Shown here in pieces: positions 10,959 to 20,850 of a stretch of 43,698 nucleotides of DNA. Every line of letters starts with the position of its first letter. The stretch's first letter is position 1. The stretch covers positions 1,077,352-1,121,049 of the forward strand of contig BFEA01000270.1 in assembly GCA_003427395.1 (NCBI GenBank). The letters are read 5' to 3'. The notes under the pieces are model-generated. The model was not told the origin of the DNA and ran no database searches. It saw only the letters and a program-made list of their open reading frames with translations. A program made the position numbers and the translations under genes. The DNA is from Chara braunii (Eukaryota > Streptophyta > Charophyceae > Charales > Characeae).

Positions 10959-11315
10959 TTTGTGTTGCGACTTATACGCACCCTCGTACGAGTACGGATT
11001 CGTACTCCTCTACTCATACACTTGGGCCTCGTACAAGGTTTTTTTTTTTTTTAATTTCGGTATTGTGTTTATGTTTTTTTCTCAAATTCGAATAAGAATT
11101 TGGAGATGATGCTCAACCAAATGTTGCCGTTTTTGTGTTGTTGCATCACATATATTTTGTTTTCATATTTTCTTATATATATATATATATATATATATAT
11201 TTTTTCCGTATGCTGGCGTACAAGACGTACAGGTTCCTGTACAGATTCCGTACATATATATTACCAGTATGTTTCGTACGGAAAGACTCCATACGTGTAC
11301 GTTATGCAACGTAGG
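10959..11315. mobile_element. 357-bp insertion in the LTR, flanked by TTTCCT
   Basis: The related LTR at 38182-38564 lacks this block: there the sequence runs directly from the TTCTTATTATAA region into TTTTCTCCAGCCATTCG. Here TTTCCT occurs on both sides (10953-10958 and 11316-11321), which fits a 6-bp duplication. The block is rich in GTAC palindromes and holds a (TA)n run (11174-11200). GTTGC lies near the left edge and GCAAC near the right, a possible short inverted end. No coding. Confidence 0.55.
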
Positions 11316-11534
11316 TTTCCTCCAACCATTCAAAAAAATCATGTCTTAAGGAAAAACTCCACTGACTTAGCTTGACTGCCCTCATGTTTTTAATGTCGAC
11401 GTCTTCCCATTTTAGTCGTGTCGCCGACGATCTCAAGGGCAATCGGTCCGAAGGCCCTTGTTCTTGGTTTCGTCCTTTGTCCAATGTTTTTCTCAAGGAA
11501 GTAAAGGGCAACGTAAGTGTCGAGCCGCCCGACA

Positions 11535-11553
11535 TCAGCCCCCGCCCCATTTT
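11535..11553 (-). promoter_or_regulatory. Polypurine tract of alpha
   Basis: On the minus strand this reads as a purine run, AAAATGGGGCGGGGGCTGA, ending exactly at the LTR start TGTCGGG. This is the position from which plus-strand DNA synthesis starts in LTR elements. Element B has the equivalent tract at the same place. Confidence 0.75.
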
Positions 11554-11574
11554 CCACGTCTCCGCCGAGCCATC

Positions 11575-11916
11575 TCAGAATGGATCAAAGATAAGAGGAT
11601 ATTCCGAAAATTTGACACCTAATCTCCATTGAATCAACCCAAGATTTTTCCTCACCATTATCGGGTTCGTTGAATCCTTTTTCTCTCGTTCTTTTCTTTT
11701 GTTCCTCTTTTTCTTTACCAACTTCTGTTTGACTCCTAATCGGATTTTAGTCCTACGACGTTGCGTCCGGTGACGGTACTGACTTTGGGTTTGACTGACG
11801 ACTATAGTCTTTTTCATTCTCTCATTAGCCTTTTGTCTCCTCTTTTTCCTTAACTTTATTGCCTCCAGAAACTTCCGTTTTCCCTTTCTCTTGCTCTTCC
11901 CACAACAATCTTTCAC
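11575..11916 (-). pseudogene. Lys/Arg-rich C-terminal tail of the alpha polyprotein
   Basis: A minus-strand frame of about 113 codons with dense Lys/Arg, ending just before the polypurine tract. Element B has a similar basic tail at the same position (28411-28148): both go from a KKRK-rich stretch to an aligned segment (NLGLIQWRLG here, FLGVDQVRIR in B) close to the tract. In gypsy elements this is where the integrase C-terminal extension ends. The frame is not continuous with the integrase remnant upstream. No host function is suggested. Confidence 0.45.
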
Positions 11917-13096
11917 GCCTAAGACCTTCTCTCCTTTGGGTTTTCAAAGGTTTTCAAAGCTCTCCCCTTTTTCATAAGTCGACGATCTCAGGAGTTCTGT
12001 GGAGTGCACCAGACACTGGTTCCTTCCATCTAGCTCCATCTACCTCCTCAATCATGTAGGTTCCTCCTTCTAACCTCTTAACCACACGGAAAGGCTCCAT
12101 CCATCGATTTGCCATCTTCCCGACCCATGTTCTCTCTAGAGACGAATCCTAGAGTAAGACTTAGCATCTTAGAGATATGCCCTTCTGTCTAGTACGCAGA
12201 TTTTTATCCCATTTTTTCTTGTCTCTTTCCTTCTGAACTTTTAGTTTTTCTATAGCGTTTACTGTGTTTCCTTTTACTGTTTTTGCGATCTGTTTAATTC
12301 TAGCTTCTAAAAACTGTTCTCCAGTCGACATAGAGCCCCAATCAATCTTTGTCCATGATTTAATATGGAACTGAATGGGTAAAAGGCAATGTCTGTCAAA
12401 CCATAAGGTGTCAGGTAGATAGTCGGTAGTCGTTCGACCGAAAATATTATTCGCCCAGACCGACCATCTTAAATATCTTGGTCAAACCTTTTATCTTGCT
12501 ACACACTGCTTCGCCAGCGCACTAACTAGAGGTTGATGCTCCGTCTCTACCGGCACGTTCGTTTGCGAATGATAAGTAGTCGAGAAAGATACTCTAATTC
12601 TTGCCGCCTAGAGCAAGGTTAAAACTTCTCGAGCCATAAATTTAGACTAGTTATCCATGATAAATATTTCGCCGCATCCATATCGGAAGAAATAATAAAA
12701 ATTCGTCGACAGGTTTCTCTGTCTTCTAATGTAGTGCCCGAGCTTCCATGAATCAAGTTAAGTCGTCCATGATATCTATAATATAGTTCATTCACCCTCT
12801 CCCTTAGGCATTTTGACTAAGTGTATGTGAACTTTATGTCCTATCGTCGTAGGGTAAGAGGGAATCATCGGTTCTTTATACTCGACCATCGCTGTCTTTT
12901 GACATTCCACACACGTTTCGAAGTAGAGTTCTGCGTTTTTATACAACCCGTCCCACCAGTATAAACTCCTAACCTTCTCAAAGGTTCCTTTCACTTCCCT
13001 ATGACCTCCAACAATCCCGTTATGAAGTTCTTTGATTATGTTTTTCCGCTCCTTCTCATCACACACTATCCTCATCGACATTCCGTTCTTAGGCAA
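11917..13096 (-). pseudogene. Integrase remnant of alpha (zinc-binding domain plus decayed core)
   Basis: 13096-12788 holds an H-H-C-C zinc-binding domain: a histidine in KELHNG, the next in GGHREVK, then CVEC. The residues between (SLYWWDGLYKNAELYFETC) are typical of Ty3/gypsy integrase. The frame runs on into VHIHLVKMPKG, where the first catalytic Asp of the usual D-D-E core seems to be His. After a stop, the core continues in broken frames to about 12150 (FMEARAL; a MDN-type second Asp region; a TTYHSQTN stretch with a Glu shortly after). Multiple stops and shifts make it inactive. It follows RNase H in the minus direction, the order expected for Ty3/gypsy. Confidence 0.78.
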
Positions 13097-13114
13097 TCTC
13101 TTAAATAGATGTTT

Positions 13115-13745
13115 GGTTTTGAGGCATTGTTGCGCCTCTTTCCTAAGCTTATCATCAACCCTCAGCTTCCTCTAGGAGATATAATCATATCTGACTGTAC
13201 TTTCCAGTGTAGAGGTTTCCAGAAACGAAACAACGTCACTGGTGTTAGGTTGCATCTTAATGAACTCTATCTCCATTTGTAAGAATTTATTGATCCCACT
13301 GGGCGACTCCCAATCTCCTTTTTTTAATTTAATTTATGACAATTTATCAGCAACACTATTCTTAGCCCAAGATATGCGTTCAACTGTGTAGTCAAACATT
13401 CTTATATGAATGTGTCACCTCGGCACGGTGAGGTCTGCTAACGAGAAATCGTTTTGTAATACCACTGCTACCGATGTAGGGTTGATGCACGGAATAAACC
13501 TACGTTCGTGAATGTAATGCCTAAATAGAGTAAGGAAGTGTAATACACCCAAGACCTCCTTCTTGAAGTAAGAATAATTTCTCCCAATCGAATTTAATGT
13601 TTTACTTTCAAACCTTAGAAGTCTTTCTTTCACACTAAATTCTTTTGAGCTAAGACTCCTCCTACAGAAGCCGCCGCGCATCTATCTGAGATTACAAATG
13701 GTCTATCGACCTCATTTTCAAAGTAGGACACTCCTACTACCATAG
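13115..13745 (-). pseudogene. RNase H-like domain of alpha (end of reverse transcriptase)
   Basis: Read on the minus strand, broken frames give a protein-like order: PFVISDRCAAASVGGVLAQK, then RFESKTLNSIGRNYSYFKKE, then VLHFLTLFRHYIHERRFI. This is the usual gypsy RNase H pattern (Asp-bearing strand, ESK.LN..E.NY, KE.L.....FRHY..GR.F). A stop codon interrupts it near 13680. The reverse transcriptase fingers and palm that should precede it at higher coordinates are missing. The reading breaks at about 13745, where later insertions begin. Confidence 0.75.
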
Positions 13746-14675
13746 ACACGCTATCCGCAAGAGCAACGAAGCTTTGCAACAAGGAAAGCTAAGAAATCTA
13801 GGATGTGGAGCAAGCTCCATACGGAGTCCATGCGATGCAGCCTACATAATGTCATAAAGAAAAAGAAATGTTTGATATCCACATACTAACTAATAGTAGG
13901 AAAATAAAATGTAGCACGGTACAATCCTAAAGTCCTGGAGGCAATTGCATCAGAGCTGAAAATATAGCATTATGTCACAAGGTAATGTCATGTCGTTGTA
14001 CCACTAAGAGTGGGATGGTCTCAGAGGGCGTGAATGCAGCCTAAGAATCGAAACTCCTAAGGGTAGTCACACACGAAGGTGGATAGGTCATCAGGCTCAA
14101 GGTGGGAGAGTGGTAGCGAAACAAAACCAATGACCCTAACAAATAGATCATCAAGGCGGGTAAAGCTCGTCAAAGGAGTGACACCGTACAGGGTCAACCA
14201 TGAAACTGGGAACCTGGAATAGGGTGGAGATATGCCTAACTGAGGGGGGGGTGGAATAGGGGTCAACCATGCAATAGCCGACACTAGGGTGATGAGGACA
14301 GTGGGCGAGGGAAACATGTAGACAACTCACCGACTGAGGGGGGGAGCTAGATCTGGGAGCAGGGAAACCAAGATAACGCTACGTGAGAGCCCAACTCAAA
14401 GAGACCCAGCTAAGTGAGAATCATCATGCGACAGATGCAAGGGAATGTACAGGGTAGGTGGCGGCTTGAAGTAGTCACGTTCAAAGTAAGCTGAAACCGA
14501 TAAGATGGTTGAAGTCGAGAAGGTGACTAAAGCCGTCGTGGTGGTCAATGACGTCGATGAAGTAGGAGTCGAGTCGATGTCGAAGCAGGGCCGCAAAACG
14601 CAGACATCCTGAAGAAGCTGATGATGGAGTACCTGAAGGTGTGAGTCAGTAGGAAGATAGTAGGTGATCAGAGTG
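13746..14675. other. No recognised gene; probably 3' part of the chromodomain element
   Basis: The minus-strand frames at 14731-14396 and 14317-14057 are Thr/Ser/Pro/Leu-rich and show no domain. They lie downstream of the chromodomain fragment on the same strand, so they may be its 3' untranslated region or LTR. I could not find LTR ends. Confidence 0.3.
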
Positions 14676-15068
14676 TCAGTCGTCGAGACGCCGAAGACGT
14701 CGATGAGTTTGTTGTGGATGCGCGGATGCATCGGTCAACTGCTGAAGAACGGCCTCAGAGGGAGCGGGCTCATCCTCAGAAATGTCCTCAGCCGGAGGAG
14801 GAGAAAAATGGCCAGTCGACTGAGTAGGAGCAAATGTCTCAGCACGACGAGCACGATCATATGCACACACCAACATTCGGGCGTGCTGCAAGTGCTCGAG
14901 GGGCTCCCAAGTAGCCTCCTCATCAACATAACCCTTCCAACGCATAAGTTACTCGATGTGTGGAGGGGTGTCGTCGGTAACTTGGCGAGATACAATGTCG
15001 GAAACGACGAACTCCTCGTGACCATCCACCATGATAGGTGGAGGGCGTTGTCGGCACGAATACCCTGA
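14676..15068 (-). pseudogene. Chromodomain at the integrase C-terminus of a chromovirus (Ty3/gypsy)
   Basis: Minus-strand reading gives RPPPIMVDGHEEFVVSDIVS, then MRWKGYVDEEATWEPLEHLQ. The second part is a classic chromodomain core (an aromatic cage Trp in RWKGY, a second Trp in TWEP, then the helix). It follows the linker that usually separates the integrase SH3-like fold from the chromodomain. A stop codon sits directly before LMRWKGY, so it is inactive. Chromodomains direct integration to methylated histones. It does not join the alpha integrase, which ends differently, so this is a separate element. A minus-strand GTAAGT near 15155 and a CAG near 15083 could bound a short intron, but this is weak. 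No catalytic integrase core is visible to its right. Confidence 0.75.
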
Positions 15069-15085
15069 CAAGGGTATGCGCCCTG
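15056..15085. repeat. Imperfect hairpin (ATACCCT GACA AGGGTAT)
   Basis: ATACCCT and AGGGTAT pair around GACA. The same core forms a perfect 12-bp hairpin at 39867-39894. Here the outer arms carry mismatches. It overlaps the chromodomain fragment. Confidence 0.75.
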
Positions 15086-16755
15086 GTTTTTGCAAATGAC
15101 AGAAAGTAAGTTTGGATTAAAATAGACCGTGCGAGGCACGACCTCGTCTGTGACTTACCTTGGCTAAGATAGAGGATACAAGGGCGCGCAGTCTTAAGGC
15201 ACGCGTGTGATTTTCTCTTTGGTTTGGTCTGACTCTTTGGTTATTAACGATCGGGATGGTATGCTGCATAGCGTACATGGTAACCATGACGTAGTTTGAA
15301 TAAGCCTGCGCGGGTGTTCATTGGTTGCACGCTTGGTTGTGGGTGGGAGTGAGGTCCAGACCGCTTGTTTGACCACTGAGCGTTTTGCGGCACCATTTTA
15401 TATAGGGTTCCGCGCGCACTGGTCTCAGGCTTGGGCTTAGTCCTATAGGTTACGGCACTGGACTGTTGCTGCGAGGGTACGACGATCGAGGCCAGCAGGC
15501 GGGAGCATGGGGGTGGTGCGGCATTGAGGGAGCTGAAGGGTTGAGGGTCCTGCTGGACTATCCCCTTTGGTTTTTCGTGGGAAGGCCGACCACGGGCGCG
15601 CATGGTAGGACTAGGGGGGAGGGATGCTGTTAGGTCCCGCCCCCTCTCCTTTTAATTCTGTTTTTTTTTTTATATATACTTTGTCTCATTTGGGGCCGGC
15701 CAAATTCCAACTGGGGCCCGAAGCGAATGTTGAATGGCAATCTGTTTGCCGGATGAAGGCACAAACCGGCAGAGAGGTATCGGGCCGCCAAATAAGCTGA
15801 ACCTTCCGAAGTCTTCCCGATATGCCTGGGCAGCCAAGCTTGGGTCGACCCACCCGGCTTTGACCTTCCGTGGCTACCAATCGGTGTTCTATGACGGCCT
15901 ACGGTCATACGGTATTTGGGCCAGTACTTAGCCTAGCGGCGCGGGAGAGAGGGGGACGGCAGGATGAAAGACCAGCTGTGAAGGAGAGACGTGTGAGCTG
16001 AGAGGACCGAGCCACAGTGACCGCTGGGCATGACACTAGCGGCAATGGGCAAGGCATGGCTTAGGAGCCAAAGAGTAGCATAACGGGTTGTCTTCGTGAC
16101 TAAGCCAAAGTTAACCCTGTGGGGGTAATCCGTCGTAGCCACATCTGTGCTCAAGCCTCCAACAGGGGAGGTACCGGCCAACGGTTAGCCGGCAGCATCA
16201 GGGTCAAGTATCTTTGAAGGCCAGGGAAACTGCAGTTATACTGCTGCGGGGCCTCTGTTGGGCCGCGGAGTGAGGGAGCGGAGGATAGGAGCTGCCTAAG
16301 GGGTCGACTCCTCAGAAACTCTGTAGACGTTGAGGTCGTCAGGGGAACGCTACGACAAGCACTAAGCCAGGAGAAAGGCTGGCGCAGACGGATTTGAGAG
16401 AAAAAAGATAGTGGGATTGCTGCGGCTGGTCGTTGCACACAGAGGGAAGGAGAACGGGTTGGACTCCCGTCGGTACGAAGTGTGGGAAGGCAACGAGGAA
16501 GGGATCTAGACGCGATGGTATGCCAGGTACATTCGGAAGGGGAGGGATAGAGATGGCGAGACAGTGAGCCAGCGCGCAGTGGAAAACGGAGAGCGCCCAC
16601 GATACTCCATGGATTTAGGTAAGTAAAAGAGCTAGGTGGGTTTTTTTTGATAAGGCGAAACAATAGTAAAGTCAGATTAGCGGGAAGGTTAGTAGAGATG
16701 GAGATATGAATGAAAACGGGTGCGCGGTGACGTCGAGAGCACGGATATGACGAAG
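15086..16755. other. No recognised gene
   Basis: Minus-strand frames at 15603-15244 and 16663-16151 (170 codons, rich in Ser/Leu/Pro/Arg) show no domain. A plus-strand AGGTAAGT near 16617 looks like a splice donor, but no exon could be built around it. Confidence 0.3.
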
Positions 16756-17045
16756 TTGAGAAATGTAATAGCGCGCCCGTTCCTCGATGGAATCAGGCGT
16801 GAAAAGACATGTTATAGGGGTTTCTGAATAGGGCGAATCTATTGATGGGGTTAGATTTGGACAGGGGTTAGCGAATTAGGTGTTGGAGTGAAAAGGTGGT
16901 GCGCGAAGGCTATGGAGGAAGGAGGGATGACGGGAGAAGAGAATCATGATGTCGCCCGATCCGTGATGGAATCGAGCGCGGGAAGGGACTGAATATGGGT
17001 TTTTGGATGTTGTGAATGCGATGGTAGAGTTAATTTCGGGGGTTT
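16756..17045. repeat. Diverged tandem duplication, about 195-bp period
   Basis: A segment containing CGATGGAATCAGGCGTGA, TATAGGGGTTTCTGAATAGG and GATGGGGTTAG (about 16770-16855) is repeated in the same order as GTGATGGAATCGAGCGCG, TATGGGTTTTTGGATG and GATGGTAGAGTTA (about 16965-17035). Confidence 0.55.
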
Positions 17046-18410
17046 GTGTTTAGTTCTGTATCGAGCTTTTGGTAAGCTGCCCCTGACGGGAAGCAACTTG
17101 AAGAAGGGAATATACCTTCCCACATTCTTAGTTGAAGATTCGTTTTGGTGTTTCGTGTACTAACAGCGAGAGTGCTAAAAAGGGGTCATGGACCTGCTGT
17201 CTGTACGACAGGGTCAAAGAGAAATGAATACTTCCACGGTCGGGCAGACTTCGAGTGTCGATTAGGCTGGTGATGGGAGAGGCATAACGACTACTAGGAA
17301 AGTCAAGACTTACCCTTGGATCTTGCCAGTGCGATTGCCAACGGACTGCCGACGAGTGAAGTAGCCCTCCCTCTATCTTTCTGAGTTATGCTGATGCAAC
17401 GGGTTCGTCCTGATTGCGGTATATAGAAGCTTTTTCCGATTGTGGCAGGCATCACGGTCGGCGTCAGTCCAGTAAGGGATGAATTTCTACCTAAGTGCAG
17501 GAATAAGAGTTGAGTTTAGATGCAGAGATAAGTCGGGTGTGTTTGGAGTAAGAGGGATGGCGAGAACAATTTGGGAGGCAAACTCAAATAGCAGTTGTGT
17601 TGGCGCTTCTATCCTATATAGCAGATGAGTGAGCAATCGGTTGTCGGCTGGGCCATGCTGCAGAAAGGCTAGAGAGTAAGCTACTATCAAGCGAGCCAGC
17701 AGGCAGGCTGCTTGCCCCCAAGGGAGAGGTAGGGCCAACTCGTCAGATAAAACCACAGTAGACCGATTACAGATCTGTTTACTGGCCGGCAGGTTCTGCT
17801 CCTTTCAGCTTAGGCAGTAACAGGCCAGGCACGAAGGCGAAGGTTTTATGTATGAACCTGTGTGCAGGCTATGAGGCAGGGAAAAGTGGCTACGGACGAG
17901 CAGTGAGACTTGTTGAAGCTTAATATAGCTGACGTTTAAGTATTTTCGGCCATTGCACAGCCAGCCGGGTCACGCTATGTTTTGATCCACAGGTCTGCGT
18001 ACTTGTTTGCTGACGACGCGCAGTTTGTCCGGCTGAATGGAGTGACTGAAGGCGTTACTCAGGCTATTGTATGGAGTGACAAGGTATAGGAAGTAGAAGG
18101 AAAGACCTACCTGCTTTTTTTTTTTGTCGTGTGCTGCCGCTCTCATTAGCAACCGTGAAGAGGGGGAGCTGCAGCAGGGTGCAGTTCGTACCAGTCGCTG
18201 TGCCTCACTAAAATACAGCGCAACAGTGCGTTGAGTTTTGCATCGTATGTTGTGGCGGCACCTTGCAGTTGCATATAAAGTGCTACGTATGTGGGGTTTT
18301 ACTGAGGTTCTGTGGGTTTATTTGAGTTTCAGGCTGCTATACAAGTGGCGATTGGTCTAAGGAGGAGTGATTGAACTACGAGGGAGGCCTAGGCTTGGGG
18401 AAAGGGGGGG

Positions 18411-18413
<3 letters not shown>
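17046..18413. other. No recognised gene
   Basis: One minus-strand frame of 89 codons (17756-17487) has a Leu/Ala-rich hydrophobic composition but no domain. Nothing else stands out. Confidence 0.3.
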
Positions 18414-18452
<39 letters not shown>

Positions 18453-18458
18453 GGGGGG

Positions 18459-18498
<40 letters not shown>
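18414..18498. repeat. T38-G9-T38 homopolymer block
   Basis: Thirty-eight T, nine G, then thirty-eight T, with G-rich flanks of similar form on both sides (GGGGGGGGAG before, AAGGGGGGAG after). Could be a real duplicated poly-T or an assembly problem, since such tracts are hard to read. Confidence 0.9.
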
Positions 18499-18501
<3 letters not shown>

Positions 18502-19115
18502 GGGGGAGTTGACGCTGCGAACTGAAGGTTCATAAGGAGGGGCTACTTTGGCCGTTTGACTTCGTTGACCAAGCTGTTACATTGACCGCCATTGTAGGGC
18601 CCTCAGGCACATCAAGGAACCAAGGCCCTCTTACGCGATTCTGAGTGCATCCCTCTTGGATCTGAGAGTCTCAAATTTATCTCCTTCTGACTTTCTTATT
18701 CTAAGTCTAGTCTATTTGGTTACGAGGGGAAGGCGGAAGGCGGGATTGCAACCCGTAGGACCGCAGCAAGGCCTACGTGGGAGGTTACCCCACCGATTGT
18801 GGGAGCTTTGCCGGAACTCAGGCGGAGTTCTGGAGGCAGGGAACTGAGAGGTAACCACCTATCTCCCTCTATAAACCCAGATTATAGCCCCTATTTGTAC
18901 TACCCATTGCATGTTTGACTGAGTAAATGGTGTGCAACCCTACTTTGGCCTGTTGTTTGACTTTCAGGACACGAATCAGATGAAGTAAAGGAATGCATGC
19001 AAATCTCAGTTTCAGTTTTGTTGATTGATTGAAAGCAGATTGTAAAAAGAGACTGCATCTGGGAAAGGGCAGGATGGGGAGCAGTTCTGCGTGAGGTTTG
19101 ACTGGGTTATCAAGG
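18499..19115. other. No recognised gene; possible TATA box near 18870
   Basis: CTCTATAAACCC at about 18868-18879 resembles a TATA element, but there is no supported transcript downstream other than the hairpin array. Otherwise nothing found. Confidence 0.25.
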
Positions 19116-20054
19116 CTGGGAGGTCCCCATAAGTTTGGGGAGACCCAGTACTTTGTTTATGTTAAATTGTGAGGAGCGTCAGACCATTCTATAAGTTTAG
19201 GTGGTCTGATTGCTCTGGAGGCTGGGAAGTCCCCATAAGTTTGGGGAGACCTAGTGTTCTGGAATTGACTTGAGAACCAGACCATTCTATAAGTTTAGGT
19301 GATCTGGTTGCTCTGACTTACGAGGGCTAATTGTGATTGACCTTTTCAGGGACCAAGTGCATTTTGTAAGTTCAGGTGTTTTGGTTGTCTTGTTTATTTT
19401 GGGTTTTCCTCTGTTTATTTGGTTCTGAACGAGGAGGTCTGAGTCATTCTATAAGTTTAGGTGGCTCAGCCTCTTCCTGGTTTATTCTGGGGAAATGAAC
19501 TTAACAGAGGGCAGACCATTCTATAAGTTTAGGTGGTCTAGCCCAATGCCACGCACAGATTGGATCAGAGAGGAACGAACCAGGCAGAGAGCCAGATTGT
19601 TCTGTAAATTCAAGTGGTCTGACTCAAAGCCTCGCACATGCTGGAACCCAAAGGTTATAATTTGGCTATATTCTACTATTATTTTATTTAAGAACAAGTT
19701 AGTCAAACTATTCTGTAAGTTTAGGTAGTCTGAGTATAACTTATCATAACCTAAAGAGAGTATAATTAAGAGTATAACTGATGGTAAGATGGGGCAGGCT
19801 GAGCTTAAGTTACTTCAGTCCTATGCAGCCTTAGAAGACAAAGGGAAGACAGATATATATAAACTTGGATATTTTAAACAGTCCAGGGCGACTAGAATGG
19901 TATAATCATAGGCCCAAAGAAGAGAGAAGTAGTTGTGCTCTCTGTTTAGTGTATATTCGTTGGCTAAGTTTGACTCATTCCATAAGTTTGGGTGGCCTGA
20001 CTTTATGCCTGGCTAAGTAAGACACATTCCATAAGTTTGGGTGTCCTGACCTTA
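19116..20054. repeat. Array of at least eleven hairpins with a shared ATAAGTTT loop and varied, still-pairing stems
   Basis: Hairpins lie at 19116-19148, 19178-19210, 19222-19254, 19275-19309, 19352-19385, 19436-19471, 19509-19544, 19589-19625, 19703-19733, 19965-20005 and 20018-20054. The loop is ATAAGTTT or a close variant (GTAAGTTT, GTAAGTTC, GTAAATTC). Next to it most have a short inner stem (TCT/AGG), a bulged T, then an outer stem. Outer stems differ but pair: CAGACCA/TGGTCTG in the second, CTGAGTCA/TGGCTCAG in the sixth, TCAAACTA/TAGTCTGA (one mismatch) in the ninth. The first and third use TCCCC/GGGGA inside CTGGG/CCCAG or CTGGG/CCTAG. The last two have broken middles but are closed by TAAG/CTTA-type pairs. 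A weaker example lies at 20185-20212. No coding frame explains it. Function unknown. Confidence 0.8.
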
Positions 20055-20081
20055 TGCCTTATGTAAGCTGGGTATAACGGG

Positions 20082-20291
20082 TTAAATCATTGAAAGATCA
20101 TGAACTATTGTTTGTTCAGATAAACTTGGGATGGTGAGAGTACTTACCTTTGTGGTTTGGCTTGCATGTGGCTGAATGAGAGGACTATCTGGTCTAAGTT
20201 TCAGTTTGATAGGTAATTGCTTTAGTTGCGCCCCACATGCTAGAGCCGTAGGAGTTAGTTTCAATTCCTGCATTTTATGAGCTAAGCTCAT
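20082..20291 (-). other. Unassigned 69-codon frame with a strong splice donor inside
   Basis: A minus-strand frame starting at 20291 reads Leu/Lys/Gln-rich sequence. At 20148/20147 it meets AAAG|GTAAGTA, a near-ideal splice donor in the same orientation. If used, the downstream intron would contain the hairpin array at 19116-20054. No acceptor was identified and no domain is seen, so this is only a possibility. Confidence 0.15.
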
Positions 20292-20402
20292 TTTTACTTA
20301 GGTCGATTTCTGCATTTTCTGGGATCTTTTATTTTAGTCAAACTTTGTCTTTTTAAGGGTCCAACTCTTTTTGACTTTTTGGCTTAGTAAAAATATGGTA
20401 AA

Positions 20403-20850
20403 CCTCTTTGTCTAAAGGGAGTGTTGCCCAATTTTTTTTTTAATTCAGGGAGTTAGATAAAATTAGACCTTCAAAAGTTAAAATCATTTCTGATTATAAA
20501 CTTAGCTTTGTATAAATCTTGAAATAACACTTTCTCTACGGGAAGTGTTGCCGAAATTTTTACAAATCTAGGAAGTTAGTTAAAATTTATTTTGGTTGAA
20601 TTCAGATTTTATGTTTGAGTTCATGTCTATCTTAGTATAAATCTGGGAAGTCTACCTTTCTAGAGGAAGTGTTGCCCAAAGTTTTACTAATTCAGGGAGT
20701 TGGACAAATTTTTGACTTTCTAGAAATAAAAGTTTGATTTTTGAGCTAGTATAAATTCTGCGAGGGCATTTTTCCTACGGGAAGCGCTACCAAAATTTTC
20801 TTAGTTTAGAGGAGTTATATTATATTTTGACAGGTGACAATTTTGAAAAA
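20403..20850. repeat. Four tandem copies of a roughly 120-bp AT-rich repeat with an internal hairpin
   Basis: Copies start near 20403, 20527, 20651 and 20766. Each has the order: T-rich stem, short loop, GGGAAGTGTTGCC (or GAGGAAGTG, GGGAAGCGC), an AAATTTT run, a (TTCAGG)GAGTTAG-like stretch and TATAAAT. In the second copy AACACTTTC and GAAGTGTT pair almost perfectly (20526-20549). The others keep a shorter stem with changed bases (for example TTTCC/GGGAA in the fourth). Confidence 0.75.

Larger units (their letters stand above)
7551..11534 (-). mobile_element. 3' LTR of alpha, a Ty3/gypsy element (3984 bp)
   Basis: In plus-strand coordinates it starts TGTCGACCGGTAGA and ends GAGCCGCCCGACA, giving a 5-bp terminal inverted repeat TGTCG/CGACA. 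The polypurine tract lies directly to its right, so the element reads on the minus strand and this is the 3' LTR. The terminal segments match both LTRs of element B (TGTCGACCGGTAGAAGG; GAGCCGCCCGACA), and 10797-11534 matches 38182-38564, the truncated 5' LTR. At nearly 4 kb it is long for a gypsy LTR. The extra length is simple repeats: a hexamer-like array (8425-8665), a GC-rich array (8700-10060) and a 357-bp insertion (10959-11315). Confidence 0.8.

Noticed and set aside
19116-20054. Hairpin array as CRISPR or integron attC array
   Set aside because: Spacing is irregular, there are no cassette genes or cas genes, and the surroundings are eukaryotic transposons.
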